This document shows positions 7,721 through 17,106 of a DNA stretch of 64,000 bases, one piece after another. This DNA comes from Dyadobacter soli. Lineage in GTDB: Bacteria; Bacteroidota; Bacteroidia; Cytophagales; Spirosomataceae. Under the pieces are notes generated by a model. It did no database searches. It was not told where the DNA came from and worked only from the letters and a program-made list of their open reading frames with translations. The stretch covers positions 124,001-188,000 of the forward strand of contig NZ_FNAN01000010.1 in NCBI RefSeq assembly GCF_900101885.1, written 5' to 3'. The stretch's first letter is position 1; the number at the start of each line of letters is the position of its first letter. Both the position numbers and the translations under genes were made by a program.

Positions 7721-9733
7721 TTACTTCACCACTTTCAGTTTCCCCTGCATCAGCGAGTAGTGGCCGGGAAAAGTGCAGACGTACTGGTAGGTGCCGGCCT
7801 GTTTTGGTGCTACGAAATAGATCGCTTCCGACTTTTCGGGTTCGACGATGTTGGTATGGAAGAGCACGTCGTTCGTTTTGGGCACATAATTCAGTTCAGT
7901 ACCTTTCAAACCGAGGTTCAGACCGGCTTCGCCCACGGCATTGGCAGCGCCGGGCTTGGTGATGACGAGGTTATGCAGCATATCGTCGTTGTTGTTGAAC
8001 ACGACTTTGATTTTGCTGCCCGCCTTCACCTGGATTTCGGAAATATCGAATTTCAAACCGGGCACAGTTCCTATGGTAACCACCTGATCAGGTCCGTTGG
8101 TCCAGCTGGCAGGCATGTCGGTGACGCGTTTGGCCGATGTAGCCGTGCTTGCGGTAGTTTCGGGCGTTGCCGATCCTGAGGCAGCGCCATGTGCGCTGTG
8201 GTCCATTGCCGCCGTTGCTTTCACAGTGGTAGTGAATTGCGACGCGTTGGCGGCCTGTCCACCGGCGATTTCATTCAATGTATAATAGCCGGTTGAATGC
8301 AGCAGGTTATTGCCGTCCGGCGATTTTACACCCTCGGCTTTGATTTCGTGGATGTAACCTTTGCGCAATGCCGCGGGATCGACCACCAGACGTACGCGAA
8401 GGCCGTCTTCCGACACGATAATGCCTTTCAACGGCACTTCTTGTGTATTGATGATCGGGCTGCCGTAGGTGCGGTGGTAGCGGTAGGTGAAGCTGTTCAT
8501 TTTGTATGCATCCTGCTCAGCAGCTGCTTTTTTATCGACTGGGCTGGTGAATGTGATTTCAAAACCATCCGGCGTCGAGCGTACAGTCTTCATTTCGAAT
8601 GGCATTTTACCGGTCCACACGAGTCTTTGAATACCAAATTCAGACTTACCCGTTGCCGACCATCCGCGGCTGGTCTGGCCTACGAACATCGAGCCATCCA
8701 GGCCCCATTCCATACGGAGGATACCCGACATGAAACCTTCGCGGAAGGGGAAAACGGTTCCCTGCCACACGCCATTCACTTTTTCGAGGTCTACACGGGT
8801 GATAATGCTGTGTCCCTGGTCGCCCACGAACATTTGCCCGGTAAAGGGCCCGAATGCGCCGTGGGTAACGTCTTCCTTGAAATCGGACGTCGAGATACCC
8901 ACCAATGTGTGCGGGAACCATACAGCAGGCGGTTTCAGGCCGGGGACTTTTTTCGCTACGTCATAAAGCGGTTCACCGGTATTCGGAACATCTTCCGGCG
9001 TCAGTTTCACCGGCGATCCTTCCTCTTTGCTCCAACGCAAGCCAGCCGGGTTACCCGCGAAATCACCCTTTTCAAGGTGCGTCATGCGGCCCGAACCCAC
9101 CCAGTCGCCCTGGTTTTCAGTGTAAAAAATATCGCCCTTGTACGATCCGAAGCCGGAAGGGGAGCGCAAGCCGGTGGCCCAGGGCGTCAGCTTGCCGTCC
9201 TGGCCGAGTTTGAGCATCCATCCGCGCCATTTCGATTGGCTGGCACCGCGGCCTACCCAGTCGAGGTTGAGGGTGACCAGCATTTCGCCGTTCGGCATCG
9301 GCACCGGGCCGTAGGAATACTGGTGGTAGTTGCCGGACAATGGCCAGCGTGAAAACGAGTCGTACACGTCTGCTACGCCGTCATTGTCGGTGTCTTCGAG
9401 ACGGGTAACCTCGCCGCGCTGCGACACCAGGAAGTCTTTGCCGCGGTAATACAACCCCAGCGGCTCGTGCAGGCCCGTTGCGAAACGGTGGAACGAAGGT
9501 TTTCCATCCCCTTTCAGGTACGGGTTACCGATCATCCACACTTCGCCGCGGCGCGTGGAGGTAGCCAGGCGGCCGTCGGGCAGGACTTGCATACCACCGA
9601 TTTCCATTTTGATGTTTTCGGGAATGGGAATGGTGATAATGCGGTAGTAATCATCGATTTTATTGGGCTTCTGCTGTGCGAATGCACTGGCACAGCCGGC
9701 GGTAATCAGGGTAGTTAAAAGAATATTTTTCAT
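7721..9733 (-). CDS. Secreted beta-propeller dehydrogenase-like protein with C-terminal type I copper (cupredoxin) domain
   Basis: The 670 residues start with a signal peptide (to ...ASAFAQ). A six-bladed propeller region like soluble glucose/sorbosone dehydrogenases follows (about 30-400; GGMQVLPDGRLATSTRRGEVW, DTDNDGVAD). After a linker rich in Ala, Thr and Ser comes an azurin/auracyanin-like domain (about 560-670). The copper ligands are visible as His587 (LHNLVI), Cys653, His658 and Met662, with spacing like azurin's C-x4-H-x3-M. The propeller could oxidise a sugar and pass electrons to the copper centre; that is inference. It follows a DUF1080/PA14-like gene by 25 bp, so the two are probably cotranscribed, opposite to susCD locus 2. 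Confidence 0.85.
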   Translation of the reverse strand: MKNILLTTLITAGCASAFAQQKPNKIDDYYRIITIPIPENIKMEIGGMQVLPDGRLATSTRRGEVWMIGNPYLKGDGKPSFHRFATGLHEPLGLYYRGKDFLVSQRGEVTRLEDTDNDGVADVYDSFSRWPLSGNYHQYSYGPVPMPNGEMLVTLNLDWVGRGASQSKWRGWMLKLGQDGKLTPWATGLRSPSGFGSYKGDIFYTENQGDWVGSGRMTHLEKGDFAGNPAGLRWSKEEGSPVKLTPEDVPNTGEPLYDVAKKVPGLKPPAVWFPHTLVGISTSDFKEDVTHGAFGPFTGQMFVGDQGHSIITRVDLEKVNGVWQGTVFPFREGFMSGILRMEWGLDGSMFVGQTSRGWSATGKSEFGIQRLVWTGKMPFEMKTVRSTPDGFEITFTSPVDKKAAAEQDAYKMNSFTYRYHRTYGSPIINTQEVPLKGIIVSEDGLRVRLVVDPAALRKGYIHEIKAEGVKSPDGNNLLHSTGYYTLNEIAGGQAANASQFTTTVKATAAMDHSAHGAASGSATPETTASTATSAKRVTDMPASWTNGPDQVVTIGTVPGLKFDISEIQVKAGSKIKVVFNNNDDMLHNLVITKPGAANAVGEAGLNLGLKGTELNYVPKTNDVLFHTNIVEPEKSEAIYFVAPKQAGTYQYVCTFPGHYSLMQGKLKVVK

Positions 9734-9758
9734 TGATACTATTCAGATAATGAGGTTT

Positions 9759-11486
9759 TTACCAAAACATGGAGTAGCTGGTCGCATTGGAAACGGGAAG
9801 GATGAGCTCCTTCATTTCGCCAGCCGGACGTACCACCGCTTTGGCTTTTTTATCCACCTGCACATAATATCGGTCGTCGATCTGGTAAAGTCCTTTCTCT
9901 ATTTCGGTGATTTGCTTGCCGCTTGCGAGCAGCGAGTACAGCGAGCCTGATGGCGTCCCATCCACGCGGAATGTGCGCGAAAGGCTGTTGCCGCCGGATA
10001 CCAGTTCGTCGCTTACCGTAGCCGAGCCGATGGCGTACCGGAAAACCGGGTAGCCTTTCGGGTCGATTTTATAACCGAGGAAATTGATATTGGAAGAATC
10101 GGGCCAGGTTGCATTTGCATTGTCGAGCAAGGCCACGCTGCTGCGGCCGGAAACATGCACTTTCAATCCTGCGGGGAAGAGGAGTTGCGGCTCGCCGCGT
10201 TCGTACCACATTTCGGTAACGTCGGCAAACTGTCCGCGCCATGCCTGTACCAATGCGCCGCGGTTGAGATCGACGGTGTAGTTCCATCCGTCGGGGCTGC
10301 CTACCGAGATACAATGCGTGCGCTTGTACTTTTCATTGTCCAGCAGGATGAACGAGCGTACCATTTCGGGACGCATTTCGGGCGTTACGCTGATGTAGGG
10401 CTTCGGTTCGGGCTCGGGCAGGGACGACAGCGCGTGCAGGTCGTACGGGCGCACACCCGACTTCTCTACACGCAGCCCCAATGCAGGCTGGCGCCATGGG
10501 AAGCGCGAGTAGTAGATTTTAAACTTGTGCTTGCCTTGCGTCAGGTTTACGGCGCCTGTGTGCGTTTCCTGCGAAGTAGCCTCGCCGGACGATACCACAT
10601 TTCTGCCATCGATATCAACCGACAGAACAGGACCCGAGTAAATGGTGGTGAAAATATAGTCGCCGGCCTCGGTAGCGTCGATGTCTCCCTCGTAAACCAG
10701 GTGAAACTCACGCATACCGTTGGTCACTTCCTGCGTTAGCACAGGCGACTGACCTTCGTGATCCAGCTTGCTATATTCTTTGGCATCCCATTTATCGCCA
10801 TATACTTTGTAATTCAAATTGCTGATCGACAGTGGCTTGCGATTAGCAAGGAGCTGGTAGCCCACGTTGCGGAACGCGATACTGCCTTTGGTAACCTCGA
10901 ATGCGATGGGCTGACCGTCGCCTGCGGCTTTGGAATTAGGAAGATAAACTGTTTCGAGCACTGTCACGCCGTTTAGCGAAAGCGTGTTCAGGCGGGCGGA
11001 GTTAGGAATGTGTTGTACGGATGCGTCATAGGAAATTTCGAGCGTCTGCCAAAGCCCGGCCGATTTGGCGGCATTCTGGCTGGGGAACTGGCCGACATAC
11101 CCGGAAGTGGATGCGTCCGCAGTCTTTTGTTTGCTGCTGTCGGAGATTTTCACCTTTTGCCCGCCGGGAAGTATAATGTTGCCCTCGGCGCCGGGCGACA
11201 CGTTGAACTCGATGTAGAGCCGTAGGTCGCTTGCTTTCAGTTTCGTGGTGAGCACCGTCCCGGCATCTCCGATCAGTACGCCGTCACCTGCCAGTGTTTT
11301 GGGCTTCGATGCGCCCGACGGGTGTATGGCAATGCCACCTTGTATCGACCAGTTCGGGGCGGCGCTTTCAAATGCGCTGAGGTCTTTGAGGGGAAGCGGA
11401 GAATAATTTCCCTTCGATGTCTGGCCCAGTACCATCACCGGACAAGCCAGCAACAGCAGGGAGACTTTCTGAAACAATTGATGCAT
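9759..11486 (-). CDS. Secreted protein with DUF1080-like and PA14-like domains
   Basis: The 575 residues begin with a signal peptide (to about 22, ...MVLGQ). The first third (about 30-205) looks like the DUF1080/3-keto-disaccharide hydrolase concanavalin-like fold (WSIQGGIAIHPSG, LRLYIEFNVSPGAEGNIIL). Residues about 225-350 resemble PA14 (GDYIFTTIYSGPVLSVDIDGRNVVSSG, HKFKIYYSRFPWRQPALGL). The last part (about 370-575) carries the DLNRGALVQAWRGQFADVTEMW segment seen in large secreted haem- or propeller-linked proteins of Bacteroidota. It is the first gene of a two-gene unit with the copper propeller. Carbohydrate binding or processing is likely; the exact reaction is not shown. Confidence 0.7.
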   Translation of the reverse strand: MHQLFQKVSLLLLACPVMVLGQTSKGNYSPLPLKDLSAFESAAPNWSIQGGIAIHPSGASKPKTLAGDGVLIGDAGTVLTTKLKASDLRLYIEFNVSPGAEGNIILPGGQKVKISDSSKQKTADASTSGYVGQFPSQNAAKSAGLWQTLEISYDASVQHIPNSARLNTLSLNGVTVLETVYLPNSKAAGDGQPIAFEVTKGSIAFRNVGYQLLANRKPLSISNLNYKVYGDKWDAKEYSKLDHEGQSPVLTQEVTNGMREFHLVYEGDIDATEAGDYIFTTIYSGPVLSVDIDGRNVVSSGEATSQETHTGAVNLTQGKHKFKIYYSRFPWRQPALGLRVEKSGVRPYDLHALSSLPEPEPKPYISVTPEMRPEMVRSFILLDNEKYKRTHCISVGSPDGWNYTVDLNRGALVQAWRGQFADVTEMWYERGEPQLLFPAGLKVHVSGRSSVALLDNANATWPDSSNINFLGYKIDPKGYPVFRYAIGSATVSDELVSGGNSLSRTFRVDGTPSGSLYSLLASGKQITEIEKGLYQIDDRYYVQVDKKAKAVVRPAGEMKELILPVSNATSYSMFW

Positions 11487-12111
11487 TGGAATCGATTAAG
11501 TGTATTGTTTACAATTAAACAGCGAAGTTCGGCATTTTTTTACCATTATATCCGGAAATAGTATGAATTTTTTGAAGCGTTTTAAGGCTTTTGGAAAAGT
11601 TTACCAATGATGAATTTGTGCTTTCCGGCGTATAGCGGCGAGGGTTGATGTATGACTGTTTGAAAGGGACTGCCTTACGTATCTGTATTCCAAAGTATTT
11701 AACCTTCAATAGTCCTCATCAAAGATTTTTCTGTACTATTTCAAAATTACAGCAGCTTTTTGTAGCTTTTGTTGTCCTTGTTGCGTGTAAGCGGTTTAAA
11801 TACAGCTAAATAAGGTAACAATCGGTTGCATTTTTTGTGAATCTGATTTTGTACATTTAAGGGAATACCATTTTGGGTGCGCATTCGCGGCGCGCGTGTG
11901 AAGGAGGTAGCGGAAGCCATTAGTAGTGAGATTTTCAAGCATTGATCAATAGTCGTTACCGGCCCTCCGGGATGTAACTCCACAGCCGGGATTTGTTTAT
12001 AGTATGTTAATAAATACTTAACATAACAGACTGTATTTAACCGGATTTTTGCGCTTTGTAAGGCGTATTTTGCCTATTCCATTCTTTTCTCACCTAAATA
12101 ACCAAGTGCTC
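11487..12111. other. Divergent intergenic region between DUF1080/PA14-like gene and susC locus 2
   Basis: These 625 bp separate two divergent transcription units, so they should hold promoters for both. I see A/T-rich stretches, a GC-rich patch around 11878-11910, and an 8-7-8 inverted repeat at 12003-12025. Short frames here (for example 11747-11983 on the minus strand) have no recognisable protein features. Confidence 0.6.
12003..12025. promoter_or_regulatory. Inverted repeat TATGTTAA-N7-TTAACATA upstream of susC (candidate operator)
   Basis: A perfect 8-bp inverted repeat with a 7-bp spacer lies 87 bp before the susC start at 12112. Its size and symmetry fit a dimeric regulator site, but the region is A/T-rich and no regulator gene is adjacent. 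The call is speculative. Confidence 0.3.
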
Positions 12112-15100
12112 ATGATCAAAAAATTTTACTTATGCTTCCGGCTGAGTATTTTCAGAAGAAGCGCGTACACGGGGCTCATGCTCACGGGGCTGCTTTACTG
12201 CCACGCGGGCGTTGCGCAGTCGGTCGTTACCGGGCAGGTGATCTCCAACGATGACAAAGCACCCCTCGCTGGTGTGAGCGTCATCGAAAAAGGTACTAAC
12301 AATGGTACTGTGACCGATTCGGACGGTAAGTACCAGATCTCGGTAAAGGGCGCCAGCTCCGTACTGACATTCTCGTTCCTGGGCTATGTTTCGCATGAAG
12401 TGACGGTCGGCGGCCGTGCGGTTGCCGATGTGACGCTTTTTGCCGATTCCAAACAACTTTCGGAGGTGGTGGTAACCGCCCTCGGTATCAAAAAGGACGT
12501 CCGTAAACTCGGCTACGCGGTGCAGGAGCTGAAAGGCGAGAGCATTGTTACGGCACGAGAAACCAACATTGTGAACCAGTTGGCCGGTAAAGTGGCCGGT
12601 GTGACGGTCGTAGGGAGCCCGTCGGGTATCGGCGGCTCGGCGCGGGTTACGATCCGGGGTGAACGTTCGGTGGATTTGAACAAAAACCAGCCGCTGTACG
12701 TGATCGACGGGGTGCCTATCAGCAACTCCATTACGGGCGGTTCGGGCCAGGGTAACCTCGAAGTCGATTTCGGAAATGGCGCGAGTTTTATTAACCCGGA
12801 CGACGTGGAAACCATGAGCGTACTGAAAGGGCCTGCCGCGGCGGCTTTGTACGGTTCGAGAGCGGCGAACGGGGTGATCCTCATCACGACCAAATCGGGC
12901 AAGGGTAACAAGGGCATCGGCGTGGAGGTAAACAGCAACACTACTTTCGAACGTGCATTGAAACTGCCTGAATATCAAAACAAATATGGCCAGGGCAACG
13001 GTAACGGCGGCGATTTTGCATTCGTGAATGGTGCCGGGGGTGGTCTCACGGACGGTACCGACGAAGGCTGGGGGCCCGAATTTAAGGGTCAGCTCTATCC
13101 GCAGTACAACTCGCCACGCACATTGAACGGCCAGCCAATCCCTTACCTCGGCGGTGACCTGAATGCGCCGGCAGGAAGTGTGATCACACCGACTCCCTGG
13201 GTTCCGGATGAAAACGGTTTGAAGGACTTCCTCCAAACGGGCCGCACCTTGACGAACAACGTCGCGTTGATCGGTAACAACGACCAGGGTAATTTCCGCC
13301 TATCGTATACCAACCTCGACCAGACGGGTATCGTGCCAAACACCGATCTCAAACGCCATACCGTCTCATTGAGTGCAGGTTACAACCTTACCAAGAAGTT
13401 TTCGGCGAAGACATTCGTGAGTTATATCAAAAGCGCGAGCGGTAACCGCCCGTCGATCAGCTACGGCACGGAGAGCATTATGTACCTCTTCAACTGCTGG
13501 CTGCCGCGTTCGGTAGATGTTTCGGATATGAAACGTTTATGGATGAACGGACTGGAAGGACAGCGGCAGTTTGGCTGGAACTACAACTACCACGATAACC
13601 CTTACCTGACGGTTTTTGAAAACACCAACGGGCAGGACGTCAACCGCATTATCGGTAACGTGATCCTGAAATACGATTTCACCGACTGGCTGAGCCTGCA
13701 AGTGCGTACCGCCACCGACTGGGGCAACGAGCGCCGCGAATACCGCCGCGCATTCAGCACGCAGCGTTTCCCGTTCGGTCAGTTCCGCGAAACGAAGATC
13801 AATACCGAAGAGCGTAACAGCGATTTCCTGTTGTCGTTCAACAAGGATGTCAGCAAGGACATCAACATTTCGGCGACATTCGGCGGTAACCAGAACCGCC
13901 AGAGCTCGATCTACGATGAAGAGAATGCGGGCCAGCTCAACCTGCCGGGCATTTATAACCTCACCAACTCCCGCATTGCGCTCGTAGCCTCGCAAAGTAA
14001 AGTTGGCAAGCGCATCAACAGCTTGTACGGCTCCGCGTCGGTTTCGTTCCGCAATTACCTGTTCCTCGACGTCACGGCGCGTAACGACTGGAGTAGCGCA
14101 TTGACGCTCCCGACAGCGCTGAAAGCGTTCGGTACCGAAAACAATTCGTATTTCTATCCTTCGGTGGCTTTGAGCGCCGTAGTGAGCGATATGACCAAGC
14201 TGCCGGAAGTGATTTCCTTTGCCAAACTCCGCGCCAGCTTCGCGCAGGTGGGTAACGATACCGATCCGTTTACATTCACGCAGGCCTACAATCCGAGCAC
14301 GCCTTACGGAAGCTCGCAGATTTACGGAGAAACCGACCGTCTGGCCAACCTGAGCCTAAAACCGGAGATCAGTACAGCTTATGAACTGGGCGCGGATCTG
14401 CGTTTTTTCAAGAACCGGGTAGGGCTGGATTTTACATTCTATCAAAGCAAAACCAAAAACCAGATCCTGCAAATCCCGCTTTCGCAGACGACCGGCTACA
14501 ATGGCCGTTTCTTCAACGCGGGTGAGATCAAAAACTGGGGTTTTGAAACCATGCTGAACGTAACACCGGTGGAAGTCAATGATTTCAAATGGAATGTGGG
14601 TATCAACTTCTCGGCCAACCGCAGCAAGGTACTCGAACTTTCCGACGGCATTACCAACTTCGTAATGGCGAGCAAGGGCGTGAGCATCGAGGCACGCGTA
14701 GGCGAGCGTATGGGTGATATGTACGGGATCGCATTCGCACGCGTGCAAAACACCAATGCTTCGGCTCCTTACTACGACGCGACAGGCCAGAATGTAGGCC
14801 AGATCGTTTACAAAGACGGTCGCCCGGTGCCTACCACCAACGTTCAGAAAATGGGTAACTATAATCCCGACTGGCTTGCAGGTATCTCCAACCAGTTCAA
14901 CTACAAGAATGTGAAATTGAGCTTCCTGTTCGACGTTCGTCATGGCGGAAAGATTTTTTCTGAAACACAAGTAGTTGGCCGTGAGGGCGGTATCATCAAA
15001 GAAACCCTCGAAGGACGTGCCGACGGCTATGACCTGAGCAAACCGGGCAACGGGGTGATCGGCGATGGCGTGATCCAGAATGCGGATGGTTCTTTCACCA

Positions 15101-15429
15101 AAAACGACGTGAAACTGACTGCCCGCGCGTGGCATACCGCATTCACCGGCGGCCGTAACATTGCCGAAGGTACAATGTATGACGCTTCATTCGTGAAACT
15201 GCGTGAAGTACAGGTGAGCTACTCGATCCCTAACCGCATTCTCGGCCGGTCACCGATCAAGAACATCACGGTTTCCCTGGTTGGACGTAACCTCGCATTG
15301 TGGTCGGATGTACCGCACGTGGACCCTGAAACAATGGCTTACAATGGCGGAACCGCATTGCCGGGCATCGAATACATGTCGATCCCTTCGAGCCGCAGCT
15401 ATGGTTTCAATGTAAGTTTCAAACTGTAA
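12112..15429 (+). CDS. SusC/RagA TonB-linked outer-membrane transporter (locus 2)
   Basis: A TonB-dependent channel of 1105 residues. A signal peptide ending ...GVAQ is followed directly by a carboxypeptidase-regulatory-like domain (VVTGQVISNDDKAPLAGVSVIEKG), then the plug (SEVVVTALGIKKDVRKLGYAVQEL; VLKGPAAAALYGSRAANGVILITTK) and a barrel ending SYGFNVSFKL. There is no STN domain, so regulation through FecR is not expected. An upstream in-frame ATG at 12049 would add 21 residues ahead of an otherwise normal signal peptide; MIKKFYLCF at 12112 is the better start. susD follows after 18 bp. The ligand is unknown, perhaps linked to the divergent propeller and DUF1080/PA14-like genes. Confidence 0.94.
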   Translation: MIKKFYLCFRLSIFRRSAYTGLMLTGLLYCHAGVAQSVVTGQVISNDDKAPLAGVSVIEKGTNNGTVTDSDGKYQISVKGASSVLTFSFLGYVSHEVTVGGRAVADVTLFADSKQLSEVVVTALGIKKDVRKLGYAVQELKGESIVTARETNIVNQLAGKVAGVTVVGSPSGIGGSARVTIRGERSVDLNKNQPLYVIDGVPISNSITGGSGQGNLEVDFGNGASFINPDDVETMSVLKGPAAAALYGSRAANGVILITTKSGKGNKGIGVEVNSNTTFERALKLPEYQNKYGQGNGNGGDFAFVNGAGGGLTDGTDEGWGPEFKGQLYPQYNSPRTLNGQPIPYLGGDLNAPAGSVITPTPWVPDENGLKDFLQTGRTLTNNVALIGNNDQGNFRLSYTNLDQTGIVPNTDLKRHTVSLSAGYNLTKKFSAKTFVSYIKSASGNRPSISYGTESIMYLFNCWLPRSVDVSDMKRLWMNGLEGQRQFGWNYNYHDNPYLTVFENTNGQDVNRIIGNVILKYDFTDWLSLQVRTATDWGNERREYRRAFSTQRFPFGQFRETKINTEERNSDFLLSFNKDVSKDINISATFGGNQNRQSSIYDEENAGQLNLPGIYNLTNSRIALVASQSKVGKRINSLYGSASVSFRNYLFLDVTARNDWSSALTLPTALKAFGTENNSYFYPSVALSAVVSDMTKLPEVISFAKLRASFAQVGNDTDPFTFTQAYNPSTPYGSSQIYGETDRLANLSLKPEISTAYELGADLRFFKNRVGLDFTFYQSKTKNQILQIPLSQTTGYNGRFFNAGEIKNWGFETMLNVTPVEVNDFKWNVGINFSANRSKVLELSDGITNFVMASKGVSIEARVGERMGDMYGIAFARVQNTNASAPYYDATGQNVGQIVYKDGRPVPTTNVQKMGNYNPDWLAGISNQFNYKNVKLSFLFDVRHGGKIFSETQVVGREGGIIKETLEGRADGYDLSKPGNGVIGDGVIQNADGSFTKNDVKLTARAWHTAFTGGRNIAEGTMYDASFVKLREVQVSYSIPNRILGRSPIKNITVSLVGRNLALWSDVPHVDPETMAYNGGTALPGIEYMSIPSSRSYGFNVSFKL

Positions 15430-15447
15430 AATTTCAATTGGAGAACA

Positions 15448-16974
15448 ATGAAAAAGCTACTTCCGATATACCTCATGGCTGCGCTGACGCTTTCGGCGGG
15501 GTCATGTACCAATGATTTTGAAGAGATCAATACCAATAACAACGTACCGAACGACGTCACGCCCGACCTTTTGCTGGCTGGTGTGATCCGGAACATGATC
15601 AACAGCCAGGTGAGCGACGCCTGGGGGATCGGCAACATCGTGGTGCAGCACCACGCCAAGATCCAGTTCGTGAACGAGGACCGTTACCTGTGGGGCCAGC
15701 AGAACGGCGTCTGGGATAACGTGTACAGTAATATGCGTAATGTCAAAAACATCCTCGACCAGGTGGGTACCGACGACGCCAACGGCTACAAAGGCATTGC
15801 GCTGATCCTGAAATCGTGGATGTTCGCGCTGGCTACCGACGCTTACGGCGATATTCCTTACACCGAGGCGACCAAAGGCAAGACAGACGGCGTGTATTTG
15901 CCCAAATACGACACGCAGGAGAGCGTTTACGCAGGTGTGCTGGCAGATCTCGCGACCGCCAACGACATCCTTTCCAAAAGCTCAACGGCGGTTTCAGGTG
16001 ACATCCTGTTCGGCGGTGGTACCGGTTCGCTCATCAAATGGCGGAAACTGGCCAATTCGCTGCGCCTGCGTTACCTGATGCGTATTTCGAAGCAGAAGGA
16101 CGTGAAAGCGGAAATGCAGGCGATACTCGCCGATCCTGCCAAAAATCCGATTTTCGAAGGAAATCAGGACAATGCGGAGCTGAAATACCTCGCCTCTGCG
16201 CCTAACCAATGGAGGATGTACGATTCACGCGTTGGTTCGTTCGATGAATTCCGTGTGAGCAAGACGCTGAGCGACCGCCTTACGGCATTGAAAGACCCTC
16301 GTCTGACGGTTTTTGGCCGCCCTTCGCAATCGTCGGTAACCGCTGGCAAGCCCGTTATCGAAGGTGTTCCGAATGGCCTGGGCGATGTGCCTGCACTGAA
16401 CTACAACGGTGGTCCTCAGGGTGTTTCGCGCGTAGGTTACACGTTCGCATGCCTCGTGTGCAACGATCCCGGCCAGGCGCCGCCAGATCCTTCGGCACCA
16501 CGCGGAATCCTGATGAACTACTCGGAATTACAGTTTATCCTCGCCGAAGCGCGTGAAAAAGGCTGGATCACCGCCGGCACAGCCGAAGGTTATTACACCA
16601 AAGGCGTTCAGAGTAACTTCGAATACTGGAAAAGCGTGGTACCGTCGTCGTACGGCATCAACGTAACGCCAGACGCTTCGTACTACACGCAGTCAGGGGT
16701 GGCTTACACGGGCACGAGCGCGGAAAAACTCGCCAAAATTGCCTTGCAGAAATGGATTTCCTATTATTTCAACGGCCTGGAAGCCTGGTTCGACTGGCGC
16801 CGCACGGGAATGCCCGAAATCAAACCCGGCCCCGATAACCTGAACCAGAACCGCGTACCGGTGCGCTTCATTTACCCATTGTCCGAACAGTCGCTCAACG
16901 GCGCAAACCGCGAAGAAGCGGTGAAACGCCAAGGAACGGATGATTTGAATACGCGTACTTGGGTGGCTAAGTAG
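15448..16974 (+). CDS. SusD-family outer-membrane lipoprotein (locus 2)
   Basis: The 508-residue partner of the preceding SusC. The lipoprotein signal ends LSAGSC, giving a lipidated Cys20, followed by TNDFEEINTNNNVP. The mid-region ATDAYGDIPYTEA and the C-terminal WFDWRRTGMPEI and YPLSEQSLN are hallmarks of the SusD-like family. It starts 18 bp after susC, so the two are surely one operon. The stop is followed at once by a polypurine/polypyrimidine inverted repeat before convergent polA. Confidence 0.94.
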   Translation: MKKLLPIYLMAALTLSAGSCTNDFEEINTNNNVPNDVTPDLLLAGVIRNMINSQVSDAWGIGNIVVQHHAKIQFVNEDRYLWGQQNGVWDNVYSNMRNVKNILDQVGTDDANGYKGIALILKSWMFALATDAYGDIPYTEATKGKTDGVYLPKYDTQESVYAGVLADLATANDILSKSSTAVSGDILFGGGTGSLIKWRKLANSLRLRYLMRISKQKDVKAEMQAILADPAKNPIFEGNQDNAELKYLASAPNQWRMYDSRVGSFDEFRVSKTLSDRLTALKDPRLTVFGRPSQSSVTAGKPVIEGVPNGLGDVPALNYNGGPQGVSRVGYTFACLVCNDPGQAPPDPSAPRGILMNYSELQFILAEAREKGWITAGTAEGYYTKGVQSNFEYWKSVVPSSYGINVTPDASYYTQSGVAYTGTSAEKLAKIALQKWISYYFNGLEAWFDWRRTGMPEIKPGPDNLNQNRVPVRFIYPLSEQSLNGANREEAVKRQGTDDLNTRTWVAK

Positions 16975-17106
16975 GGAGGAAGGGAGGAAAGGAGGATGGA
17001 GGAAGGGGAGGAAAGGGAGGATTTAATCCGCTCTTTCTTCCCCTTCTTGTTTTTTGTATTCCCTATTTTTCTTCCTCCCTTTCCTCCATCCTCCCTTTCC
17101 TTCCTT
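16975..17106. repeat. Polypurine/polypyrimidine inverted repeat between convergent susD and polA
   Basis: About 45 bases of GGAGGAAAGGG-type purine sequence (16975-17022) face a matching TTCCTCCCTTTCC pyrimidine run (about 17070-17106) across a roughly 45-bp spacer. The shared word is GGATGGAGGAA plus GGGAGGAA. The RNA of either strand could fold into a long hairpin, so it may act as a bidirectional terminator. The same purine words occur at 6615 and 40425. Confidence 0.65.

Noticed and set aside
11747..11983. Minus-strand 78-codon frame in the divergent propeller/susC region
   Set aside because: No recognisable features and located in promoter DNA of both neighbours.
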